DNA of 64,000 nucleotides, taken from assembly GCF_042665255.1 (NCBI RefSeq), contig NZ_JBHTCD010000001.1. The stretch is one strand, 5' to 3'. Below are positions 18,016-27,542 of this stretch, piece after piece. Each line of letters begins with the position of its first letter. Position 1 is the stretch's first letter. This DNA is from Insolitispirillum peregrinum. Its GTDB lineage: Bacteria; Pseudomonadota; Alphaproteobacteria; Rhodospirillales; Rhodospirillaceae. Both the position numbers and the translations under genes were made by a program. The notes under the pieces were generated by a model. That model did no database searches, had not been told where the DNA came from, and saw only the letters and a list, made by a program, of their open reading frames with translations.

Positions 18016-19014
18016 ATGACCGGAGAATACAGTCCCGCCGTCGTTGCTGACCTGAACAGCATGGCAACCGCTGCCGCGCCCCTGTGGGGTCTGTCGCCCA
18101 AGACCACCGCCACCCTGATGTCGCTGTCGGAGAACGCCACCTTTCGACTGGACGACCCGGACAGCGGGCGGCGGCTGAGCTTGCGCCTGCACCGTCAGGG
18201 CTATCACCGGACTGAGGAAATCCGTTCGGAACTGATGTGGATCAACGCCCTTCGCCAGAAAAAAATCATCGACACCCCTGCCCCGCTGCCGGGCCGCGAT
18301 GGGGACATCCTGCACGTTCTGCCGTCTCCGACCGGGCTTGCCCCCCGCCGGGCGGTTGCCTTTGACTTTGTCCCTGGTGACATGCCGACCCCCGACGATC
18401 ACGACCTGACCCGCTGGTTTTCCACCCTGGGCGCTCTGACCGCCCGCTTGCATGATCACACACAAAGCTGGCCCTTGCCAAACGGCTTTGTCCGCAAGCG
18501 GTGGGACGTTTCGGCCATGATCGGGGAGGTTTCCTATTGGGGACCATGGCAGGCGTCGCTGGGCCTGCCGGCAGAGGGGCGGCGGATTTTCCAGCGGGCC
18601 AGTGATCGCATCCACACCACGATGGCCGCCTATGGCACCGCCAGCGACCGCTTCGGTCTGATTCATGCCGACCTGCGCCTCAGCAACCTGCTGGTTGATG
18701 GCGACGCTCTGCGGGTGATCGACTTTGACGACAGCGGCCTGAGCTGGTTCCTGTACGACTTTGCTGCCGCCATCAGCTTTCACGAACAGCACCCGGACGT
18801 TCGCCTCTGGGAAGACGCCTGGCTGGACAGTTACCAGCAGCTCCGCCGCCTCAGCCCGCAAGACCTCGCCGTCCTTCCTGCCCTCAAGATGGCCCGCCGC
18901 CTGCTGCTGACCGCCTGGCTGGCCTCCCACAGCGAGATCCCTCTCGCGCAGGAACTGGGAAGTGACTACACCAGCGGCACTGTCGAGCTGGCAGAGGCGT
19001 TCCTGTCCGCATGA
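18016..19014 (+). CDS. Aminoglycoside phosphotransferase-fold kinase
   Basis: The 332-residue soluble protein has the APH/choline-kinase fold. The catalytic loop HADLRLSNLLV (HxDxxxxN) lies near residues 216-226 and the metal-binding VIDFDDSG near 236-243. An N-lobe holds SENATFRLDDPDSGRRLSLR. Relatives phosphorylate small molecules such as homoserine, choline, fructosamine or aminoglycosides, or proteins (SrkA-like stress kinases). The substrate is not deducible. ATG at 18016 is preferred over an ATG at 17917, because AAGGATATCCTC precedes it and homology-like sequence begins there. It is divergent from dksA and convergent with acvB. Confidence 0.8.
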   Translation: MTGEYSPAVVADLNSMATAAAPLWGLSPKTTATLMSLSENATFRLDDPDSGRRLSLRLHRQGYHRTEEIRSELMWINALRQKKIIDTPAPLPGRDGDILHVLPSPTGLAPRRAVAFDFVPGDMPTPDDHDLTRWFSTLGALTARLHDHTQSWPLPNGFVRKRWDVSAMIGEVSYWGPWQASLGLPAEGRRIFQRASDRIHTTMAAYGTASDRFGLIHADLRLSNLLVDGDALRVIDFDDSGLSWFLYDFAAAISFHEQHPDVRLWEDAWLDSYQQLRRLSPQDLAVLPALKMARRLLLTAWLASHSEIPLAQELGSDYTSGTVELAEAFLSA

Positions 19015-19038
19015 CGCCCCTGCCGCACAGGCCGGCGA

Positions 19039-20520
19039 TTATTGCCCGGCAGCCTTGGCAGGTTGTTGGGCGCGCGCCTTCAGGCCATCCAGAATGCGGC
19101 GGGCCAGCATGTCGTATTCGTTGTTGAAGTGATGGCCCCCCTTGGTCTTGATCAGTTCCACCCCGGTCCCGGTCAGTTCCGGGCAGACGTTGTGGGTATC
19201 GTCTTCGCCATAAAAGCACTGCACCAGCGAGGAGGGAATTTTTGCCAGCTGCGGCAGGGTCTCCGGTGCATCCGACGGCTTGTGGTTCAGCCAGCTTTCC
19301 ATGCTGACTTCGAACACCGCCGCCTTTGACAGCCCGAGCAGGGTAATCTGCGCCACACTCGCCCGTTCTTCTTTCGGCAGCTGATTGTACATGATTGGCA
19401 GCAGGTCAGCCCCGAACGAGAAGCCGATCAGGACCACCTTTTTGGCATGCCATTTCTGGCGATAGCTGCGGATGATGCGGGCCAGATCCTTGGCGCTTTG
19501 CTGCGGCGTCTGCTCGGTCCAGAAATAGCGCAACACATCGACGCCCACCACGGGCAGACCATCCTGCTCCAGAACGGCCGCGACGTCCTTGTCCAGATCG
19601 CGCCATCCGCCATCGCCGGAATAGAAAATGGCAAAGGTATCCGACGGCGTTGACACCGGAATTTCTTCCAGCGGCAGGTCGCTCACGTCTTCCCCGCCGG
19701 CAGACCGGCCCGCTACCGTACTGGCAGCCTTGCTGCGGACCGCCGCCAGCAAGGCATCACTCTGGCTCTGGGTGCTGGACTGGCTGGAGACACTTTTCGG
19801 ATTGGCCTGCACCCAGTCCGCCACATAGGCCTTACCCTGGGGATCGGCCTGCGCCGTCAGGGTGGCACTCAGCGAGAAGGATTTCGGGCCAACGGGCAGG
19901 TCATAGCGATAGCCCTTGCCGTCAGCGGTCTTTTTCGGCTGCGGATCACCCAGCGTACACAGCGGCTTGCGCGACGGAACGAACGACCAGGGATCAACCA
20001 CCGCAAAGCGGTCAATTGTCGCCGTCTCGGTCTGCGCCGCAACGGCCATCGCCAAAGCCCCCCCCAGACCGATACCGCCCACCACCGGGAAATGATAGCG
20101 CGGCGTATCCATCTGGTACTGGGTGTTGTGGCTGACGTTTTCGATTTCGCCGACGATCTCGACGCACGCATCATCCTGCTCGTCCAGCCGCTTGAGGGTG
20201 GCCGGAGTGTCGATCCCGATCACCAGCGCCCCTTGCTGCACCAGCGTCTTCGCCATGGCTTTTTCAGCATCGCCCCAACCATGCTCACCGGAAAACAGCA
20301 CCACCGCACTGGTGGGCAGGTCTTTCTCCGGATAGGAATAGATCGGCAACCCCATGACGGGCATGACGTCGGTGAAAGCATCCTTGGTTTCTTCCGGCTG
20401 CGCTGCCGTCTGGGCCAATGCCCCGTGGCACATCACCCCAAGGGTGCCACCGAGAATACCGGCACCCACCACCATTGCCTTCAGCATACCGCTCACACCC
20501 AAACCGGTCATCCTGCTCAT
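19039..20520 (-). CDS. acvB: AcvB/VirJ-family periplasmic protein (lysyl-phosphatidylglycerol hydrolase type)
   Basis: About 493 residues with an N-terminal signal sequence (MSRMTGLGVSGMLKAMVVGA, cleavage near CHGALAQ). Two alpha/beta-hydrolase-like halves follow. The second carries the nucleophile elbow VLIGFSFGADLLP; the first has GGIGLGGALA without Ser. In Agrobacterium and Rhizobium the homologues AcvB/AtvA hydrolyse aminoacylated phosphatidylglycerol in the periplasm and are encoded with LpiA. Here the ATG overlaps the stop codon of the upstream lpiA/mprF gene by one base (TGATG), so translation is coupled. The pair would set the level of lysyl-PG in the membrane. Confidence 0.88.
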   Translation of the reverse strand: MSRMTGLGVSGMLKAMVVGAGILGGTLGVMCHGALAQTAAQPEETKDAFTDVMPVMGLPIYSYPEKDLPTSAVVLFSGEHGWGDAEKAMAKTLVQQGALVIGIDTPATLKRLDEQDDACVEIVGEIENVSHNTQYQMDTPRYHFPVVGGIGLGGALAMAVAAQTETATIDRFAVVDPWSFVPSRKPLCTLGDPQPKKTADGKGYRYDLPVGPKSFSLSATLTAQADPQGKAYVADWVQANPKSVSSQSSTQSQSDALLAAVRSKAASTVAGRSAGGEDVSDLPLEEIPVSTPSDTFAIFYSGDGGWRDLDKDVAAVLEQDGLPVVGVDVLRYFWTEQTPQQSAKDLARIIRSYRQKWHAKKVVLIGFSFGADLLPIMYNQLPKEERASVAQITLLGLSKAAVFEVSMESWLNHKPSDAPETLPQLAKIPSSLVQCFYGEDDTHNVCPELTGTGVELIKTKGGHHFNNEYDMLARRILDGLKARAQQPAKAAGQ

Positions 20521-23108
20521 CACTTCCCAATCACACCCTTAAGGCCACCACTGATCAGAACGGTAATATCGGCCAGCGCCAGCATCGGGCTGATCCCGCC
20601 GCTGACCACCAGGTACCGCGGTTGCCACTGGGGATAGAATTTCGCCTTGAAGGTCCGCAACCCACTGAAGTTGTAGAACCATTCCCCGTGGTCGAACACC
20701 ATGCGTCCGACACGATGCCATATCGGGGCCGCGGCGCTGTCAGACAAGCCCGACAATGGAGCCATCCCCATCCGGAACCACTCATAGCCCTGCGACTGGA
20801 AATGCAGAATGACGTGGACCAGCAATGTTTCCATCACCCCGTGGACCGATCCTGGCAGGAAGCGCATCAAGTCAACCGATGCCTCAACCTTGTGATCGGT
20901 CAACAACAGCGAGGCGAAGGCAACAATCCTGCCCTCCTGGCACAGAATGCCGATCGGCGTCTGGTACAGGTAATCGGGATCAAATGCCCCCAGCGAAAAG
21001 CGCTTTTCACGAACGTTGTGATAGGTCATCCAGGCATCGGAAACCGCGCGCAATTCGTCCAGATGGGCCGGAATTTCGGCGGTCGACAGGATCGTGAAGG
21101 TCAATCCGTCACGGGTTGAGCGGTTCATGCAATTGCGCAGGTTGGCCCGCCTGGAGCCTTGCAAGGTAAATTCCGGCAGGTAAACCCGGGCTTCTTCCCC
21201 CAGCTTGAAAGCGCTCAGACCGGCATCGGCATAAAGGGAAAGCGCGTCAGGGCCAGCCTGATAGAACACCGCCCGCCCGCCAACGGCGCGGGCCATTTCG
21301 ACAAAGCGCCAGATCAGGCTCGGCCAGGCTTCACGCGGACCAATCGGATCAGACAGGGCAACCCACGAACGGCCCTGACGGCCATACATGATGAAAGCCT
21401 TCCCATCCTCGGAAAACAGCACCGACTTGTCGCCCATGGCTACAAAGGCGCTCTCGATCCGTGGCTGCTGGCGACCGATTTCCAGCGCCTTCTTGATGTC
21501 TTCTTCGGACGGCGGGGCCAGACGCTCCCGCACCGGACGCAGCAACGACAGGGCGGCCACCACCGTCGCCGTCATCATCACCCCCAGCATGGCACGCAGA
21601 CTGCGCGATGCGTTCTGGTCAAATTCGAACTGCCACCACAGGTCGTTGGCGTATTCCACGTCCTGATAGGCATAAAACAACAGGGCAAAAGCCGTAATCA
21701 GCAGGGTCGCAACAGCCAGCACCCAGTTGGGCGTCAAGGCCTGATGCAACAGCGAGGCATGACGCGAGAAATGCCGCCGGGACAGCAACAGGGCAACAAA
21801 CAACAGCGACAACAAGGCCACTTCGACCAGCGCCACCGATTTGACCAGCGACAAAACGATCGACAGGGGAACTATGATCAGCGCCGCCCACCACGCTCCG
21901 TCCAGGCGATAGACCAGACCCCGGGCAATCACCAGCAACAGGACCGACAGAATGCTGTCAAAAAAGGTTGCCGCCTCGACCAGCGACAATGGCACCCGGT
22001 CGGTCAGCCACGCCACTGAACGTTCGCTCAGTGGGGTTACTCCGGAGAAGATCTCGATTGCGGCAATGGCAAAAGCCAGCGCGCCCAGAACAGCCGGCGC
22101 CAGACGGGTACTGCCGCGCAACGCAGCCGCCATCATCGGGGCCGCCGCTGCACGACGAACCTCCAGCGCGCTCAGGATCAGGGCAGCCAGCGCCAGGGGC
22201 ACCAGATGATAGATCACCCGGTACAGCACCAGCGCGCCCAGCACCTGATCCACGTCCACGCGAGGCCCGAGAGCCGCAATAATGACTGTCTCGAACACCC
22301 CCAGACCGGCGGGAACATGGCTCAGAACCCCCAGACCGATGGCGACGGAGTAGATGATGATAAAGGTCGGCAACCCGATCGCACCGGGCGGCAGCAAAAC
22401 CCACAGCACCGCAGCCGACGCGGCAACATCCACCGATGTCGCCAGAAACTGGCGGATCAACAGCCCGCGCCCCGGCAGGGCAACCTGATAGCCAAACAGG
22501 GTGACAGACCGCCCTTTTCCTGCCCCCAGCCACAGACCAATCAGGGCAGCCGTGATGACTCCGCCAAGAATTTGCAAACCGACAGGGGCAATCGACAGGC
22601 TGTCGAAATCATCGCCCGCAACCAGAAAGCCAATCCCGATGACGCCGGTCAGGCCAATGCCAAAGGCCGCACTGGCGAAAACAACAATCCGGGCGATGAC
22701 ATCCGGCTCGACACCATAAGGGGAATAAAAGCGATACCGGACCGCCCCGGCTGTCAGCGGGCCAAAGCCAGCCGTATTCCCGACGGCATAAGCCGAAAAA
22801 GACGCCAGAGCCACCATTCCGCGCGGGACAGTCCGCTCAACGAAATCCAGTGCCTGAAAATCATAAACCGTCAGAGCCGCAAAACTGATCCCGGTCAACG
22901 CAATCGCTGCAAGGATTGCCCACCATGGCATCTGCGACAAAGCCGCCATCAAATCCTGATACGACACTTCGCCCGTCAGGCGGCGCGCGGCAAACCAGGC
23001 CAGGGCAACCACGGCGAGGACAACCGCGATCATCAGAACAGGCCGTAAAGCTGCCACCCCACGCAACCACGTGCTCTGGACACCATCATCATTGGAAGTA
23101 GGTTGCAT
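20520..23108 (-). CDS. mprF: Lysylphosphatidylglycerol synthase/flippase LpiA/MprF
   Basis: The enzyme transfers lysine (or alanine) from tRNA to phosphatidylglycerol and flips the product. The 862-residue protein has a long N-terminal membrane domain of about 14 hydrophobic segments (about 20-505). The cytoplasmic C-terminal synthase domain (about 520-850) shows GDKSVLFSEDGKAFIMYGRQ, FYQAGPDALSLYADAGLSAF and AFASLLLTDHKVEASVDLMR. The length matches MprF (about 840-880). ATG at 23108 is chosen; the GTG directly before it at 23111 is equally possible. Cationic lipid formation usually protects against acid and cationic peptides. It is the first gene of a two-gene operon with acvB. Confidence 0.93.
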   Translation of the reverse strand: MQPTSNDDGVQSTWLRGVAALRPVLMIAVVLAVVALAWFAARRLTGEVSYQDLMAALSQMPWWAILAAIALTGISFAALTVYDFQALDFVERTVPRGMVALASFSAYAVGNTAGFGPLTAGAVRYRFYSPYGVEPDVIARIVVFASAAFGIGLTGVIGIGFLVAGDDFDSLSIAPVGLQILGGVITAALIGLWLGAGKGRSVTLFGYQVALPGRGLLIRQFLATSVDVAASAAVLWVLLPPGAIGLPTFIIIYSVAIGLGVLSHVPAGLGVFETVIIAALGPRVDVDQVLGALVLYRVIYHLVPLALAALILSALEVRRAAAAPMMAAALRGSTRLAPAVLGALAFAIAAIEIFSGVTPLSERSVAWLTDRVPLSLVEAATFFDSILSVLLLVIARGLVYRLDGAWWAALIIVPLSIVLSLVKSVALVEVALLSLLFVALLLSRRHFSRHASLLHQALTPNWVLAVATLLITAFALLFYAYQDVEYANDLWWQFEFDQNASRSLRAMLGVMMTATVVAALSLLRPVRERLAPPSEEDIKKALEIGRQQPRIESAFVAMGDKSVLFSEDGKAFIMYGRQGRSWVALSDPIGPREAWPSLIWRFVEMARAVGGRAVFYQAGPDALSLYADAGLSAFKLGEEARVYLPEFTLQGSRRANLRNCMNRSTRDGLTFTILSTAEIPAHLDELRAVSDAWMTYHNVREKRFSLGAFDPDYLYQTPIGILCQEGRIVAFASLLLTDHKVEASVDLMRFLPGSVHGVMETLLVHVILHFQSQGYEWFRMGMAPLSGLSDSAAAPIWHRVGRMVFDHGEWFYNFSGLRTFKAKFYPQWQPRYLVVSGGISPMLALADITVLISGGLKGVIGK

Positions 23109-23896
23109 CACGCTAAATTCCGTTTATCCCCGAGTGCCTTGCAGGGCCTCGACATCTTTTCTGGATGAGACCTGCATACGGCGGTGCTAGCTAGTGCCGA
23201 ACCGGGGCGTTCTGTCAATGCGCGTCTTATTACAGTCTGGAGAGGGAATGTCTGGCCCCCACCCGCAACGGGCATGCCGAACCAGACAACAGCGCCATGG
23301 CACAGCACACCATACACTTACAACATCAACAAATTCTGCGTTCACCAGCACCCGCCATCACCCTGTCCAACCACTTTACTCCGCTCTTCGGCACGGAGTT
23401 ACTTTTTTTTCACCCTCCTCGACCACAAGCCAATTTCCCTGACCATTGACCAGGGAAAACCACACACCGCCTGCGACAAAAGGCACTCACAACCTTAAGG
23501 AGAATCCGGAATACCCCCAGCACAGGATTGCATCGTCAATCAGGACAGATCATGAAAGGTGGAAACCATCAACAGAACAACAACCAATGATTAAAAATTC
23601 TTGCGCAGGATCATTCCGGGTGTGCGCCTGATATACAATGGAATACCGACAATCCAGGATAAAAACAACCTGCCATCATAGAGATAGGTCCATCCTCTCA
23701 AATCCGGCACCCCTGAAATGATACTTTTGAACTATGCCACCAGAAGGTGCATAACAAGAGCAGCACTTGGATATTTCAGAATGATATGTTACGTTAATAT
23801 TTGACGATGCCTGCCATACCAGACCACCAAAAGGTCATACTCCAAATGGATTACATGACCTTCTGCACCTTTTCATTCCCTGGACTCGCAATCATC
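23109..23896. other. Long intergenic region without recognisable gene
   Basis: Nearly 790 bp lie between the divergent lpiA and response regulator genes. Base composition becomes AT-richer from about 23280. Short frames lack coding character. No tRNA, riboswitch or repeat element was recognised. It presumably holds both promoters. A small RNA cannot be excluded by reading alone. Confidence 0.5.
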
Positions 23897-24328
23897 ATGG
23901 CCACACTTTCCGTTTTATTGATTGAAGACGACAGTGGCGATGCCCTGCTGGCCCGGATGGCCCTCGAAGAGCAGACTTACACCTCGTCCCTGACCACCAG
24001 AACAACCGGGCGCGAGGCCCTGGATTTCCTCACCACAGCGTCTTCCTGCGGACATCCGGTTGATCTCGTCCTGCTGGACGGTTCCCTGTCTGATTGCAGC
24101 GGGCTGGATATCCTGAAAGCCATCAGGAGCATCCCTTACCTGGAGAATTTGCCGGTAGTGATGCTGACAGGCTCCAGCAGTCCCGCGCTGAAGACCGCCT
24201 TCATGGATCATGGCGCAAGCCGGGTCATCGAGAAATCCGGCGACTTTGACCAGCTTGTCGCAAGTCTGGCCCACTTGCCCGATGAATGCCTGCAAAAAAC
24301 CGCTGAACATCAGGAGCATGTTTTTTAG
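23897..24328 (+). CDS. Single-domain response regulator
   Basis: The 143-residue receiver domain starts MATLSVLLIEDDSGDALLAR. Its phosphoacceptor Asp is in LVLLDGSLSDCSG, the conserved Thr in VVMLTGSSSP and Lys in RVIEKSGDF. There is no output domain. ATG at 23897 is placed where the receiver fold begins; in-frame ATGs at 23846 and 23855 would add a hydrophobic lead of about 15-17 residues. It is followed by repeat R4 and then by a sensor kinase on the same strand, a natural partner pair. Its TAG stop codon (24326-24328) is inside the left edge of repeat R4, so the C-terminus may have been shaped by the repeat. Confidence 0.83.
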   Translation: MATLSVLLIEDDSGDALLARMALEEQTYTSSLTTRTTGREALDFLTTASSCGHPVDLVLLDGSLSDCSGLDILKAIRSIPYLENLPVVMLTGSSSPALKTAFMDHGASRVIEKSGDFDQLVASLAHLPDECLQKTAEHQEHVF

Positions 24329-24429
24329 ACCAGCGTGCGTTAAACCGGACGCAGGCACACTGGTCCAACCTTTTGATTTGCCACAGTGAGTGCAAAACCG
24401 ATTCCCGCTTTTGCGTTCACGGCTCCGGG
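24325..24429. repeat. Composite intergenic repeat, copy R4 (short form)
   Basis: The palindrome tagaccagcgtgcgttaaac ... gacgcaggcacactggtc lacks the MITE-like insert. It is followed by cagtgagtgcaaaaccgattcccgcttttgcg. It separates the response regulator from the sensor kinase and supplies the regulator's stop codon. Confidence 0.75.
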
Positions 24430-24542
24430 TAAAAGCATACTCCCTGTTTCGGGTATGTCTTTTGCAGGGAACACGCCTTCCTCTCACCGCCGCCGTCCAG
24501 TATCTTCACCAGCGCCTTTGTTCAGTTGCCGGAAGCAGTCCC

Positions 24543-27542
24543 ATGGTACCTTTCTTTCGCATGCCCCCAGTGCGACACGCGCGCTGGCTTTTCCTCGCGG
24601 CAGGCGGCGGAGCCATGATTGCCCTGCTGGTCATGATCAGCATGATCACCATGTCGTTGAATGATTCACTTCACAGCAAAGTGTCTCAGCATCTGGCAAA
24701 CATGTCTGCTGAACGGGCCGACCTGTTCGACTTGTGGTTAAACGAGCGACTGGGTGATGTCACCGTACTGCAAAGAGACCCGTTTCTGAATAAAGCCATT
24801 CTTGAGTATGCCCGCAGCCCGGAAAACACGACTCTCGAAAACAACCTGACTGAACGGCTCCAAGGGTTAATCAGCACCTATTCCTATCACCAGATCAGTC
24901 TGCTTTCCCCTGATGGCAAGACATTGCTCAAGGTTTCGACCGACGTCGGTGACCTGCTGACGGAAAATGAACAGCTCATCCAGCGCGCATTGCTCGGCGC
25001 CAGCAGCTTGTCTTCGGATCTTTATGTCATCGAAGGCAGGAATGGTGACCTTGTATTCTCGCTCGATCTGGCTGCTCCGATCTTCGGGCCGGATGGCACG
25101 ACCCCGATTGCCATCATGGCCCTGCATGTTGACCCGGCCTCTTTCCTGCGCAAAATCATTTCTTTCAACGAGAGCATTCAGAACAGTGAAGAAATCCTGA
25201 TCAGCCGCCAACAGGATGACCATGTTCTGATCATTGTCCCCACTCAGGATAAAAATGCGTCCCTCCAATTGCTCAGGCGCCCGCTCTCGCAGGCAAGCTT
25301 GCCCGCGATCCAGTCAGCAGCCGGTCACCAGGGCAGCATCACGGGTATCGATTATCGCGGGGACCCCGTCTTTGCCTACAGCCACCCCCTGGAGAACAGC
25401 CAATGGTCCATTCTGGTCAAATCCCCCCAGAATGAGCTGCGCGCGTTACAGTGGGAGAACATGCTGCTCGCCCTGTGCGTGATTGCCGTCATCCTGATCC
25501 TTGCCGCACTGCTCTACACCAATTACCGCAGCACCCGCCGCCGTCAGGGGCTGGAGGTTGCCCTTGATGATCAGCGCGAACAAGCCGAGCTGTTGCGCAA
25601 GCTGATTGCCTCGGAGCGCGAATTACGCCATTCACAAGAGCAGCTCGCAAACAGTGAACTCCGCTTTCGGGCCGTCATGGACAATTCGCCGGTTCCCGTC
25701 GCCCTGCTTGACCGCAACGGGACGGTTGCCTACGTCAATCTGGCGTTTGAACAGACCTTTGGCTATCAACACAGCGACGTGCCGACCCTGACCGCCTGGC
25801 GCAGCAACGCCTACCCGGATGCCTCCTACGGCCAAAGCGTGGAGGAAGAATGGACACGACGCCTGCGATTGCTGGAACAGGAAAATGCCCCGTTCCAGCC
25901 ACTGGAAGTACACATTCATTGCAAGAATGGCACGGTTAAAACGGTTCTGGCCGAAGCCGCATATCTGGCCGGTCTGGAAAACCTCTATGTCAGTACGTTC
26001 TATGACATCACCAGTCGCAAACAGATCGAGGCAGAGCTGGGCGCCCTGACTTCGGAATACGCACAGGTGATCCGCAGTCTGCCGGTCGGTATTTTTCGCT
26101 ATCGCATCTGCACTGACGGCAGGGAACGCTTTGATTACGTCAGCGACCTTTGGTGCGAGCAACTCGGCGTGACCCGCCAAAGCGTGATGGCGGACCCGGC
26201 CTCGGCATTGCGCGCCTTTTCGAGCGAGGATGTCACCAGATTCTGGACCTTCCGCCGTCAGAAAGAGCATTTTCACTGGCAGGGTCAAATGGTTGCCCCC
26301 CCGGCTCATCGTTGGCTGGAAGTCGAAGCAACCCCGCAAATCCTCGAAAACGGGGACACGGTGTGGAGTGGCATACAGTCCGACATATCACTGCGCCGAC
26401 AGATCGAAGAGGCATTGACCTTTGAACGCCAAAGCCTGCTGAACATCCTGTGGGCGCCCGATGTCGGAACATGGGAATGGGATATGCACACCGGAGCCCT
26501 GCGCATCAACGAACGCTGGGCCACCATTGCGGGCTATACCCGTGCCGAACTGGGCGAGATTTCCATTGAAACGTGGAACAGGCTGGTTCACCCAGAGGAC
26601 GGAAGCCGGTCCGAAAAACTCCTGAAACAGCACTTCCTTGGGGAAACCAACCATTACGAATGCGAAGTCCGTCTGCGGCACAAAAGCGGGCGATGGATCT
26701 GGATCCTTGACCGTGGCAAGGTGATCACCCGCGACAAGCAGGGGGTCCCCCTGACCATGGCCGGAACGCATCTGGACATCACCAGCCGCAAACAGGCCGA
26801 AGCAATCCTGACCCAGCAACGCGAAGAACTGAGCCGGTCGAACAACGAACTGGAACAGTTTGCCTATGCTGTCTCGCATGATCTGCGCCAGCCCTTGCGC
26901 ATGGTACACAGCTATATTCAACTGCTGGAAAGACGTTTGCAGGACATCCTGAACGACGATACCCGTGGCATGATGGGCTACGCCCGGGAAGGCGCCATCC
27001 GTATGGAAACCATGCTGGTTTCCCTGCTGGAATACTCGCGGGTTGGTCGCAGTGGGGAGCCGATGGCCATTATGGACAGCACCGATGCCCTGAACGAAGC
27101 ACTGCGGTTCCTGCAGCCTGCCATTGGCGAAGCCAACGCCCGGATTACAATTTCAGGTGACTGGCCAACCGTTCAGGCCAGCCGGGACGAATTGACCCGC
27201 CTGTTCCAGAACCTTGTCGGCAACGCCCTGAAATATCGCCTTGAGGATCGGGTTCCCGAGCTTACCCTGTCGGTCCAGCCGGAAGAAGATCACTGGCTGT
27301 TCCGCGTTCAGGATAACGGCATCGGCATCGCCCCGGAACAAACGTCCCGACTGTTCAAGGTCTTCCAGCGCCTGCAATCCAAAGACAAATACGAAGGCAG
27401 CGGCGTGGGGCTGGCGATTTGCAAAAAGATCGTTGACCACCACAATGGCCAGATTGGCGTTGAGTCGCATGGAGAAGGAGAAGGATGCACCTTTTTCTTT
27501 ACCCTGCCGATGGTTGACTCTGCCACAGCCAGCCACCTCTAG
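24543..27542 (+). CDS. Membrane sensor histidine kinase with Cache-like and multiple PAS domains
   Basis: The 999-residue kinase has a first membrane helix at about 17-35 (WLFLAAGGGAMIALLVMISM). A periplasmic double-Cache-like sensor (about 40-300) and a second helix (about 310-330) follow. At least three PAS domains come next: NSPVPVALLDRNGTVAYVN, RSLPVGIFRYRI and PDVGTWEWDMHTGALRINER. The HisKA box is QFAYAVSHDLRQPLRMV, of the phytochrome-kinase type. HATPase follows with DNGIGIAP and GSGVGLAICKK. Such kinases typically phosphorylate Rcp1-like stand-alone receivers, such as the gene just upstream. ATG at 24543 follows GGAAG. The TAG stop lies in the left edge of repeat R5. Confidence 0.88.
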   Translation: MVPFFRMPPVRHARWLFLAAGGGAMIALLVMISMITMSLNDSLHSKVSQHLANMSAERADLFDLWLNERLGDVTVLQRDPFLNKAILEYARSPENTTLENNLTERLQGLISTYSYHQISLLSPDGKTLLKVSTDVGDLLTENEQLIQRALLGASSLSSDLYVIEGRNGDLVFSLDLAAPIFGPDGTTPIAIMALHVDPASFLRKIISFNESIQNSEEILISRQQDDHVLIIVPTQDKNASLQLLRRPLSQASLPAIQSAAGHQGSITGIDYRGDPVFAYSHPLENSQWSILVKSPQNELRALQWENMLLALCVIAVILILAALLYTNYRSTRRRQGLEVALDDQREQAELLRKLIASERELRHSQEQLANSELRFRAVMDNSPVPVALLDRNGTVAYVNLAFEQTFGYQHSDVPTLTAWRSNAYPDASYGQSVEEEWTRRLRLLEQENAPFQPLEVHIHCKNGTVKTVLAEAAYLAGLENLYVSTFYDITSRKQIEAELGALTSEYAQVIRSLPVGIFRYRICTDGRERFDYVSDLWCEQLGVTRQSVMADPASALRAFSSEDVTRFWTFRRQKEHFHWQGQMVAPPAHRWLEVEATPQILENGDTVWSGIQSDISLRRQIEEALTFERQSLLNILWAPDVGTWEWDMHTGALRINERWATIAGYTRAELGEISIETWNRLVHPEDGSRSEKLLKQHFLGETNHYECEVRLRHKSGRWIWILDRGKVITRDKQGVPLTMAGTHLDITSRKQAEAILTQQREELSRSNNELEQFAYAVSHDLRQPLRMVHSYIQLLERRLQDILNDDTRGMMGYAREGAIRMETMLVSLLEYSRVGRSGEPMAIMDSTDALNEALRFLQPAIGEANARITISGDWPTVQASRDELTRLFQNLVGNALKYRLEDRVPELTLSVQPEEDHWLFRVQDNGIGIAPEQTSRLFKVFQRLQSKDKYEGSGVGLAICKKIVDHHNGQIGVESHGEGEGCTFFFTLPMVDSATASHL

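Noticed and set aside
20825..23101. Long open frames opposite to mprF (for example 22206-23048 on the plus strand)
   Set aside because: Gln/Arg/Pro-rich translations typical of the reverse of a GC-rich membrane-protein gene; the minus-strand MprF is clear.
23109..23896. A possible hidden gene or tRNA in the long AT-richer gap
   Set aside because: No cloverleaf-like arms, no frame with coding character and no good start site were found by eye. A small RNA remains possible but unsupported.
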